Below are positions 1-5,091 of a DNA stretch of 5,091 nucleotides, one piece after another. Origin of the DNA: Candidatus Woesearchaeota archaeon (GTDB taxonomy: Archaea > Nanobdellota > Nanobdellia > Woesearchaeales > GW2011-AR4); contig JACOZO010000031.1 in assembly GCA_016181325.1 (NCBI GenBank), positions 1-5,091 of the forward strand, read 5' to 3'. Position 1 is the first letter of the stretch, and each line of letters opens with the position of its first letter. A program made the translations under genes and the position numbers. The notes under the pieces were generated by a model. That model was not told the origin of the DNA. It worked only from the letters and a program-made list of their open reading frames with translations, and did not search any database.

Positions 1-294
1 GTCTGCTCAGGGCTGCCAACTGACAGGTTCAGCTTTTACGGGTTTCTGCCTAAGAAAGAGAAAAAGAAGATTGACTTTTTCAATGGCATAAAAGGCAGGG
101 ATGAAACCATTGTTGTCTATGAATCGCCGCATAGAATCAGGAAAACAATTGAGATTATGAAGCAGGCAATTCCTGACAAAGACGTGGTTATAGCAAGAGA
201 GCTTACCAAGAAATTTGAGGAGTTTGTCAGGGGGAAAGTGAGGGATGTAAAGGCGGATGATTATAAGGGGGAGATTGTGGTTATTATTCATTGA
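1..294 (+). CDS. rsmI: RsmI-like 16S rRNA 2'-O-ribose methyltransferase, C-terminal part
   Basis: This is the last 97 codons of a gene that begins before the window; the frame is open from base 1 to TGA at 292-294. RsmI belongs to the tetrapyrrole-methylase fold and uses S-adenosylmethionine to methylate the ribose of C1402 in the 16S rRNA decoding centre. Conserved RsmI blocks appear in order: SGLPTDRF (visible residues 3-10), GFLPKK (14-19), YESPHR (40-45), ARELTKKFEE (65-74) and KGEIVV (89-94). The protein stops three residues after the last block, so it lacks the C-terminal extension found in longer bacterial forms such as the E. coli enzyme. Codon use (AGG, AAG) matches the genes at 1910 and 3465, so it looks like resident chromosome. 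RsmI is mainly known from bacteria, which makes its place beside archaeal-type promoters notable. The family call is firm; the exact target in this organism is inferred. Confidence 0.88.
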   Translation, partial: VCSGLPTDRFSFYGFLPKKEKKKIDFFNGIKGRDETIVVYESPHRIRKTIEIMKQAIPDKDVVIARELTKKFEEFVRGKVRDVKADDYKGEIVVIIH

Positions 295-413
295 TGTTGC
301 TCTTAATGATATTCTTTGCCTTACTGGTTGCATACTTTTCTGTTTTCATTTATATCTACCTTATAGTATATAGTTATTGTAATAAGTTTTTATATTATAC
401 TCCTTATTTATAG
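294..413 (+). CDS. possible small hydrophobic protein (39 codons), single membrane segment
   Basis: An ATG at 294-296 shares one base with the rsmI stop codon (TGATG), a typical translational-coupling junction, and opens a 39-codon frame ending in TAG at 411-413. The predicted peptide is almost wholly hydrophobic, starting MLLLMIFFALLVAYFSVFIY, enough for one membrane-spanning helix, followed by a tyrosine-rich tail. The first 22 or so codons use mixed codons; the rest runs into the AT-rich TATAGTA repeat region, where any open frame reads as Phe, Leu, Ile and Tyr. It may be a real small membrane protein, the 5' stump of a resident membrane-protein gene cut by insertion of the AT-rich unit, or chance. 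No clear ribosome binding site precedes it and no family was recognised. Confidence 0.25.
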   Translation: MLLLMIFFALLVAYFSVFIYIYLIVYSYCNKFLYYTPYL

Positions 414-428
414 TATAATAATACTATA
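409..428 (+). repeat. perfect inverted repeat, 8-base arms with 4-base centre
   Basis: TATAGTAT (409-416) and ATACTATA (421-428) are exact reverse complements separated by AATA. This is the most symmetrical site in the repeat array and a good candidate for a dimeric winged-helix binding site. A further TACTATA follows at 430-436. The AT-only stem would be weak as RNA and no T-run follows, so a DNA operator or iteron pair is more likely than a terminator. Confidence 0.55.
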
Positions 429-479
429 CTACTATATAAACATTTCGCTACCATACTATCTATTTATATTATAGTAAGC

Positions 480-487
480 TTTTTATA
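480..487 (+). promoter_or_regulatory. TATA box for the ATPase gene (leaderless)
   Basis: TTTTTATA is centred about 27 bases before the ATG at 511, the spacing expected when archaeal transcription starts at or next to the start codon. No Shine-Dalgarno is visible before the ATG, which fits a leaderless message. The TATAGTA repeat at 484-490 overlaps this box, so a protein bound there would block TBP. A second candidate box, TATATAAA at 433-440, would give a leader of roughly 50 bases and also lies inside the repeat array. Confidence 0.5.
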
Positions 488-510
488 GTACCATAGTTAT
501 CCCTAGCATT

Positions 511-1797
511 ATGTCAGAAATTCAGCTAACTTGGAGAAGGTATGGTTTAAGAGATAATCCTTATTTTCAAAACCCATTAACGACGGAAGATTCAACCCTC
601 CTAGCGACATTCGTTGGAAGAAAAGCTGAGAAAGCCGAACTTAAGAAAGTTCTTCAAATGGGGAGTGACATTAGGTACTTGATTATTGGTGAACCGGGCG
701 TAGGTAAGACCTCATTAGTAAACATGATGCGAATGGAGGCAGTACGCAATAAGTACTTCACCCCCACAAATGAGATTGAAATAAACAGGGAGATGACTGG
801 TAACGAACTCATCGTTATTACATTAAGTGCCCTATACCAAGAGATGCAAAAACAAGGTATAGACCTTGATGAACATTTGATGGTGCAGTTGCAAGCCTTT
901 TACGAGCTGGCAAGTATAGTCGAGACAAGTAGTAGAGACCTTACAAATATCACCTATCTGAATCGCCACAAGCTCCTTGAACTATTTAAGGAATTGGTCG
1001 ATAAGTTGGTAAATCCTAGATTTCATGGTATAATAGTACATTATGATAACCTAGACAATGTAGATGCAGAAGCTTTGGTTTCCTTAATGTCTGATGTCAG
1101 GGACTTTTTATTGACTAAGAAAGTGATATTCCTCTTTGTGGGTGACCCCTTACTTACATCAGTTGTAAATATAAAACCAAGAGTTTCGCAGATTTTTTTG
1201 AGTCCATCCCTCGATGTTGAACCACTATCATATGAAAAGGTGTTGGAACTATTAGAAAAAAGGGTCAACATCCTTAAGTCATCTGATAATACCGCCGTAG
1301 TTTGCCCACACACCGATGAAGCAGTAAAAACGCTGTTCGATTTACATAAAGGCAACTTGCGTTCAATCTTGAACAGCCTAACCAATGCCGTGATGGAACT
1401 ACCTTCTTCTAATACACCTATCCAAGTTACTGATGATTTACTTTCGAATCTGCTTTATCGTAAAGTCAAGGAGAAATATATCTCAAAATTAACCAAAGTA
1501 GAGCAGGACATTCTTTTCAAGATGCTCGAACATCAGTCCATCACTCCATCAGAACTTAGCAAGCTAACTGGAAAAACACCGCAGAATATCTCCTCAAAAT
1601 ATCTAAAGGAATTTATTAGGCTAGGGGTCGTTAGAGAGCCAAAAAAAGAGGGTAGAAACTCCATCTATGAGGTAATCCCAGAAATCAATTGGTGGAGACT
1701 GGGTAAAAAGGAAGCAAAAAAGAAACCAGCGGTTGAAAATGAAACTCAAATAAAAATAGACAAGGTTCAAGGAAAACTTAGTGATTTTTTTGAGTAA
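511..1797 (+). CDS. AAA+/STAND-type ATPase with C-terminal winged helix and PCNA-binding (PIP) tail
   Basis: A 428-residue P-loop ATPase, probably a DNA-associated switch. The start YGLRDNPYF (residues 11-19) followed by FVGRK (about 34-38) is typical of archaeal Orc1/Cdc6- or AAA_16-like ATPases. Walker A is GEPGVGKTS (60-68). Walker B is IIVHYDNLD (174-182), with Asn180 where many relatives have the catalytic Glu. Sensor 1 is near VIFLFVGD (205-212) and a sensor-2-like GNLR has Arg284. Residues 325-389 form a winged helix-turn-helix, with the HTH around 347-373 and a wing near 375-388. A lysine-rich linker leads to QGKLSDFF at 420-427, a full PIP-box match, one residue from the end. No signal peptide or membrane segment is seen. 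The gene is AT-richer than its flanks and prefers AGA, TTA and CTA, suggesting transfer. The fold and domains are clear. A role in replication initiation, a mobile element or defence is inference; it is not a standard Orc1/Cdc6 by its N-terminus. It ends in a double stop, TAATAA. Confidence 0.85.
   Translation: MSEIQLTWRRYGLRDNPYFQNPLTTEDSTLLATFVGRKAEKAELKKVLQMGSDIRYLIIGEPGVGKTSLVNMMRMEAVRNKYFTPTNEIEINREMTGNELIVITLSALYQEMQKQGIDLDEHLMVQLQAFYELASIVETSSRDLTNITYLNRHKLLELFKELVDKLVNPRFHGIIVHYDNLDNVDAEALVSLMSDVRDFLLTKKVIFLFVGDPLLTSVVNIKPRVSQIFLSPSLDVEPLSYEKVLELLEKRVNILKSSDNTAVVCPHTDEAVKTLFDLHKGNLRSILNSLTNAVMELPSSNTPIQVTDDLLSNLLYRKVKEKYISKLTKVEQDILFKMLEHQSITPSELSKLTGKTPQNISSKYLKEFIRLGVVREPKKEGRNSIYEVIPEINWWRLGKKEAKKKPAVENETQIKIDKVQGKLSDFFE
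1768..1791 (+). other. PIP box (PCNA-interacting peptide) at the ATPase C-terminus
   Basis: Codons 420-427 encode QGKLSDFF, which fits Q-x-x-hydrophobic-x-x-aromatic-aromatic at every fixed position and closely resembles the FEN1 motif QGRLDDFF. It follows a charged, probably flexible linker (about residues 398-419) and sits one residue from the end, the usual position for PIP boxes that dock on the sliding clamp. The paired TTT codons also make a seven-T run in the DNA, which could incidentally act as a weak archaeal termination signal. Confidence 0.75.
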
Positions 1798-1849
1798 TAA
1801 CAGCCCCTTCTTACCAGCTAAAGGTCTACCAATACCTCTTTGCCGAAAC

Positions 1850-1858
1850 TTTTAAATA
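1850..1858 (+). promoter_or_regulatory. TATA box with BRE-like upstream bases for the radical SAM gene
   Basis: TTTTAAATA preceded by the purine-rich GAAAC (1845-1849) is a good archaeal TATA/BRE pair. Transcription would begin at about 1878-1884, right at the GGTGA. It lies in the 112-base gap between the ATPase stop and the GTG at 1910, so the radical SAM gene is transcribed independently. The rest of that gap (1798-1844) shows no other feature that I recognise. Confidence 0.6.
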
Positions 1859-1880
1859 CTTAACACGAGTTTATTTCACA

Positions 1881-1885
1881 GGTGA
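1881..1885 (+). promoter_or_regulatory. GGTGA Shine-Dalgarno whose spacing disagrees with the GTG start
   Basis: GGTGA complements the archaeal 16S rRNA tail. It lies 24 bases before the GTG at 1910, too far for normal use, but only 6 bases before an in-frame ATA at 1892. Its TGA (1883-1885) is also the in-frame stop limiting the gene upstream, so the true start must lie within 1886-1910 unless the sequence has an indel. An alternative reading is that the GTG at 1882 is a leaderless start 28 bases after the TATA centre, which would need a one-base frame correction before 1910. Confidence 0.4.
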
Positions 1886-1909
1886 AACAAGATAGAATCC
1901 GTCGATGCA

Positions 1910-3379
1910 GTGCTTATCTACCCATCTTCAGGGGAGTCCGGAAAATCAACTTTTTCCCCTCCGCACAGCCTTCTTTCCATAGCATCGCCTTTGGTTGACG
2001 AGTTCAATGTCAAGATAATTGATCAGCGCGTTGATCCTGACTGGAAGGCCAAGCTCAAGAGCTATGTCAGCACGCAGCCGGCTGCCATTGCATTTTCTGC
2101 AATGACAGGACTTCAGATAAGGTATGCGCTTGATACTGCAAAGCTCATAAGGGAGCAGGCAGGCAATACAATCCCATTGATATGGGGCGGAGTGCATGCC
2201 AGCATGCTTGCAGAGCAGACTCTGGAAAATGAGCATGTTGACATAATAGTAAGGGGGGAAGGGGATATAAGCTTCAAGGAGATTGTAAAGAGGAGAAGGG
2301 AGGGCAAGTCAATCAATGACATTCCAGGTATCTCTTTCAAGGAATACGGCAAGAAAATACACAATCCTGATTCCAAGCTCCTTAACCTGAATGAAATTGG
2401 GGAGATACCATGGCAGCTTATTGATGTCGAGAATTATATAAATGACGGCAACCTGATGTTTGAGCCCGGAACTGTCAAGAGGATGCTTGACTTGGGTGTC
2501 ACAAGCAAAGGCTGCCCGCACAAGTGCTCTTTCTGCTACAACCTGTTCTTCAACAAGATGTACTGGCGCGGAATGTCTGCTGAAAAGACATTCGAGAGGT
2601 TCAAGCAGGCTGTTGATGACTTTGACCTTGACGGGATCTGGGTGCATGATGACAATTATTTTGTTGACCCAAAAAGGGTTGAAAATGTGGCTGACATGAT
2701 GATAAAGGACAACATGGATGTGCAGTGGACTTCCTCCGGAATAACAGTATTCACCTATGCAAAGATGCAGGACGAGCTGAAAGACAAGATAGTGAAGTCA
2801 GGATGCTCTTCCTTCAGGTTTGGAATAGAGTCCGCAAGCCCGAGAATCCTTGAAATGATTGACAAGCCCAATACTGTAGAGCAGGTATATGACGTCAACA
2901 AGGACACGCTAAAGCACAACATATCTCCAATATACAGCTTCATGATTGGATTTCCTACTGAGACAAGGGAAGAGATACTGGAGACCTGCAAGCTGGCAGT
3001 TAAGGTAAAGAGAGAAAATCCCCACTGCAAGACCCACGGCATCAGCGTCTATACACCTTATCCAGGCACTCCCTTGTATGACCTTGCCGTGAAGCATGGC
3101 TTCAACCCTCCAAAATCCTTTGAGGCATGGTCCAACATATACTGGGGCAGCAAGGATGTTGAAATCAGCCTGTGCGAAGTGGAGAGGGAATACCTTGACA
3201 ATGTGCAGGACATATCCTACCTTAATTCCGACTGGTTCAATTACATTATTCCGAAATGGATGAGTATTCTCGGCAAGCCTGCCAGGATGTGGTTCAACTA
3301 CAGGTGGCAGCACCAGATGTTCAACAGCTCATTTGAGCTTGACCTTTACAGGAAGATGAGAAGGTTTATGTATTCTTGA
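1910..3379 (+). CDS. B12-binding-domain radical SAM enzyme
   Basis: A cytoplasmic radical SAM enzyme of the cobalamin-binding class. Numbered from the GTG, residues 1 to about 130 form a B12-binding-type Rossmann domain: opening strand LIYPSSG, then WGGVHAS (92-98) and VDIIVRGEGDISF (110-122). The DxHxxG histidine motif of methionine-synthase-type B12 domains is absent, as in many radical SAM relatives. The radical SAM barrel follows, with cluster ligands C202, C206 and C209 in CPHKCSFC (CxxxCxxC), then FGIESASPRI and MIGFPTE (345-351). A C-terminal region of about 100 residues is rich in Trp, Tyr and basic residues. The family does methyl transfers, cyclisations and other radical chemistry; the substrate cannot be told from sequence. 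The GTG trims the first strand tightly, so the real start may be ATA at 1892 or the true frame may be altered by an indel. Codon use is resident-like. A T-run follows the stop. Confidence 0.85.
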   Translation: MLIYPSSGESGKSTFSPPHSLLSIASPLVDEFNVKIIDQRVDPDWKAKLKSYVSTQPAAIAFSAMTGLQIRYALDTAKLIREQAGNTIPLIWGGVHASMLAEQTLENEHVDIIVRGEGDISFKEIVKRRREGKSINDIPGISFKEYGKKIHNPDSKLLNLNEIGEIPWQLIDVENYINDGNLMFEPGTVKRMLDLGVTSKGCPHKCSFCYNLFFNKMYWRGMSAEKTFERFKQAVDDFDLDGIWVHDDNYFVDPKRVENVADMMIKDNMDVQWTSSGITVFTYAKMQDELKDKIVKSGCSSFRFGIESASPRILEMIDKPNTVEQVYDVNKDTLKHNISPIYSFMIGFPTETREEILETCKLAVKVKRENPHCKTHGISVYTPYPGTPLYDLAVKHGFNPPKSFEAWSNIYWGSKDVEISLCEVEREYLDNVQDISYLNSDWFNYIIPKWMSILGKPARMWFNYRWQHQMFNSSFELDLYRKMRRFMYS

Positions 3380-3390
3380 TTTAAGATATG

Positions 3391-3396
3391 TTTTTT
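3391..3396 (+). terminator. oligo-T terminator after the radical SAM gene
   Basis: A run of six T lies 12 bases past the TGA at 3377-3379, within a T-rich stretch and before the next promoter. Archaeal RNA polymerase terminates at such runs without a hairpin. No convincing stem precedes it. Confidence 0.4.
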
Positions 3397-3433
3397 AATT
3401 TGCAATCTTCTACCTATGCGTATAATGGCAATA

Positions 3434-3440
3434 TTTATAA
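3434..3440 (+). promoter_or_regulatory. TATA box for the gene at 3465 (leaderless)
   Basis: TTTATAA, within TATTTATAA, is centred 28 bases before the ATG at 3465, close to the spacing seen for the ATPase gene. A leaderless transcript is expected. The GATGATT just before the ATG resembles an archaeal Shine-Dalgarno only weakly and sits too close to help. Confidence 0.5.
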
Positions 3441-3464
3441 TTAGATTAGATTTAAGATGATTCT

Positions 3465-4619
3465 ATGAAAAAAGGCAATGTTGGCTGCGTAATGCTGGAA
3501 GTTTATCCTCAAAATCCCAATTCATTGCTAATCTTAAGCCTTGATGAGCTGAAGCTGCCTGAAGATGTTGATTTCGGCAGTATCAAGGCAGCAGGGGACA
3601 AGGGGGCGCTTTTATCCGAGCTGATAGAGAAATCCGGGCACAAGAAAATCCTGGATTACAGCAACAAGACTGAAAAGACGCATATAGCAATAATCAATAA
3701 CGGAAGCAGGACGATAAGGATTTCCTACAGATGCTCGGGAAATTCAAGGGTGAAATCACCCAAATCAACAGTGAAGCTTTCTACTATGGGAATTAATCTT
3801 GCACTGTCCACAAGGAATGTCGCTCTTGCAATGAACAAGACAGGAAGCATAAGCGAGTTCCTGCTGGCTGGAAAGAAGTACGGGCCGATGCATCTTGCGG
3901 CTTCAGGCGGCGACATATTTTACCAGGAGCAGCACGATGCCCCGAAAATTGATGTTATTGCAGACGGTTCCATCATCAAGATAATCAAGGCTGAATCCAT
4001 ATTGAAAGTATTGGGGTCAAGCTCAAAAAAGAAAGGGTATTTTCCGTTTTCCATAACCTATACATTCTGGAGCCCTGATGGCTCAGGACTTTATTGCACT
4101 GCTGAAATAGAGCTAAAGTTTGACGAGGCATATTCCTTCGAGAACAGGAAGCTGAAATATATTGACCTTATGATGTGGTACAGGCTTGAGAACTGCCTGG
4201 CTTCTGTAAAATCCAGCGCATTGCACGAATCCAAGGGCCCGGACAGCAGCATAGTGACGCTTGGGCATCCTTATTCTGCCTGCATAGAATCCCATAAGAA
4301 TGCAGTTTTTGGGATGTTTCCATACCTTGCGCTGCCATGCGACGGCATACACATAGAGAAAGGCAGGAATTTCTTCGGCCCGTGCTGGCATTCCCTGCCT
4401 TCTGAGGGGAAGCCTTACTGGACAGATTGCGGGCTGGAAGGCGACAAGCCTTTAGGTGACAATCAGGGATATTTCCCCGCAAATTCACTGAGGAGCTACT
4501 GGAAGATTGGGCTGTATTTCGGAAACGGGATAATGCATCCAAGATATTCTCGTATCCCCCTAAGGCTAGGAATATCACCCAACTGGGCAATGAAAATGAA
4601 CCTGGAAATGCCTACATAA
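3465..4619 (+). CDS. uncharacterised protein, N-terminal part of a frame-broken gene
   Basis: The frame opens at ATG 3465, just behind its own promoter, and runs 384 codons to TAA at 4617-4619. I do not recognise the family. There is no signal peptide or membrane segment. The protein looks rich in beta strands, with alternating hydrophobic stretches and many Gly, Tyr and Trp residues, for example SITYTFWSPDGSGLYC at about residues 197-212, then FGMFPYLALPCDGIH and FFGPCWHSLPSEGKPYW further on. Such sequence would suit a beta-sandwich or toroid protein of carbohydrate metabolism, but that is a guess. The last 25 codons use CGT and CTA codons unlike the rest, and another frame opens across the same bases and continues to the window end. 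The true protein therefore probably leaves this frame near 4541-4560, and the final residues here are an artefact of a one-base loss. Confidence 0.6.
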   Translation: MKKGNVGCVMLEVYPQNPNSLLILSLDELKLPEDVDFGSIKAAGDKGALLSELIEKSGHKKILDYSNKTEKTHIAIINNGSRTIRISYRCSGNSRVKSPKSTVKLSTMGINLALSTRNVALAMNKTGSISEFLLAGKKYGPMHLAASGGDIFYQEQHDAPKIDVIADGSIIKIIKAESILKVLGSSSKKKGYFPFSITYTFWSPDGSGLYCTAEIELKFDEAYSFENRKLKYIDLMMWYRLENCLASVKSSALHESKGPDSSIVTLGHPYSACIESHKNAVFGMFPYLALPCDGIHIEKGRNFFGPCWHSLPSEGKPYWTDCGLEGDKPLGDNQGYFPANSLRSYWKIGLYFGNGIMHPRYSRIPLRLGISPNWAMKMNLEMPT

Positions 4620-5091
4620 CGAGATGGAAAAATAACAAGAAGCTGGCGTTCAATGCAATCACCGACGATGCCAAGATTAACGATTATCTCTACAGGACAA
4701 ACAGCTCAATACCGCCTTGGGTGCAGTCGGCAATAGCAACAAGACACCTGCTGAATGTAAACTACCACAGGTTCTGTATGATGGGGGGGAAGATTTTTTA
4801 CATACCAAAATACCCTTTGCTTTCGACGCTGGCAAGCACATTAATGTGCCTGTCCGGCTCCGGCATTTCCTTCAGGGAGAAATACAAAGGCATCGTTTCA
4901 TTCATACCCCACACAAACAGCCATCCGAGATTTTACCGGCTTGATTCAAGGGGCGTGAGGAAAGAGATATCGACAAGCGAGAAAATCTGGATTTACAAGT
5001 GGAAGCAGGGAATCCCTTTATCCCACGTTTTGTCATGGACGGCAACATACGGGCTTGCGACTGAGCAGGGCACCAGAGAGAAGCTGGCATT
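4541..5091 (+). CDS. continuation of the uncharacterised protein in the -1 frame, open at window end
   Basis: Reading codons from 4541 (AAG ATA TTC TCG TAT CCC CCT) gives a stop-free frame to base 5091, about 183 codons, with the same AGG/AAG/GCA-rich codon use as the gene upstream. It contains Trp- and Tyr-rich stretches such as SSIPPWVQSAIATRHLLNV, VSFIPHTNSHPRFYRLDS and IWIYKWKQGIPLSHVLSWTA, and nothing like a start signal, so it is best read as the same protein continued after a one-base shift. The junction could be the CC at 4539-4540 or the run of five C at 4556-4560. No family is recognised. A G7 run at 4783-4789 keeps this frame open but is another place where an indel could hide. The gene continues past the window. 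Confidence 0.65.

Larger units (their letters stand above)
362..490 (+). repeat. TATAGTA / TACTATA repeat array upstream of the ATPase gene
   Basis: The heptamer TATAGTA occurs exactly at 362-368, 409-415, 470-476 and 484-490, and its reverse complement TACTATA at 422-428 and 430-436. One-mismatch copies lie at 369-375 (TATAGTT) and 454-460 (TACTATC). Some spacings are regular: 7 bases between 362 and 369, 8 between 422 and 430, and 14 between 470 and 484. The array fills the gap between the rsmI end and the ATPase start, and its last exact copy overlaps the proposed TATA box. Such clustered direct and inverted copies suggest a multi-site protein-binding region, either an operator for the winged-helix ATPase or iterons of a replication origin. 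Base composition is strongly AT, so some copies could be chance, but six exact copies in 129 bases is more than composition alone should give. Confidence 0.6.

Noticed and set aside
7..333. Long minus-strand open frame over the rsmI end.
   Set aside because: The plus strand has clear RsmI motifs in frame; the minus frame is a shadow with no recognisable motifs.
362..490. CRISPR array from the repeated heptamers.
   Set aside because: The repeats are 7-8 bases, irregularly spaced and in both orientations, without spacers of uniform length.
313..1844. Short direct repeats on both sides of the ATPase unit: TCTTTGCC (313-320 and 1837-1844) and TCTACC (355-360 and 1825-1830) as possible target duplications.
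   Set aside because: The two repeats occur in opposite order on the two sides and are short enough to arise by chance; no terminal inverted repeats or integrase gene accompany them.
1905..1907. ATG just before the radical SAM GTG start.
   Set aside because: It is out of frame with the enzyme and gives an unrelated peptide.
2909..3313. Minus-strand open frame of 134 codons inside the radical SAM gene, and similar ones at 4168-4590.
   Set aside because: They oppose genes with coherent protein sequence and have no promoter or ribosome site.
4717..4944. Plus-strand frame of 75 codons near the end.
   Set aside because: It runs in a different frame from the continuous, codon-consistent continuation of the large protein over the same bases.

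Overview
The window reads as archaeal chromosome. Three genes have a TATA-box-like element centred 27-28 bases before a possible start codon, the arrangement of leaderless archaeal transcripts. One carries a GGTGA Shine-Dalgarno, and one protein ends in a PCNA-interacting (PIP) box, a motif that only makes sense where the PCNA sliding clamp exists (archaea and eukaryotes). The neighbour-type genes favour AGG for Arg, AAG for Lys and CTT/CTG for Leu at middling GC. An RsmI-type rRNA methyltransferase, best known from bacteria, beside archaeal promoters would suit a DPANN-type archaeon such as Woesearchaeota, but that placement is inference.

Layout, all on the + strand. 1-294: 3' end of an rsmI-like gene. 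294-510: an AT-rich gap that may hold a tiny hydrophobic ORF and contains a dense set of TATAGTA/TACTATA repeats. 511-1797: a P-loop AAA+/STAND-type ATPase with a winged helix and a C-terminal PIP box. 1910-3379: a B12-binding-domain radical SAM enzyme with an ambiguous start. 3465 to the window end: a large unrecognised protein whose reading frame breaks near 4541-4560, leaving two overlapping open frames.

The unit at about 360-1800 stands out. It is AT-richer and uses other codons (AGA, TTA, CTA) than its flanks. It pairs a DNA-binding ATPase carrying a clamp-binding tail with a repeat array immediately upstream. It could be a compact self-regulated module or the initiator-plus-iteron core of an integrated replicon. 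The motifs are visible in the sequence; the function is inferred. The radical SAM gene and the unknown gene each appear to have their own promoter and do not form an obvious pathway with the ATPase.
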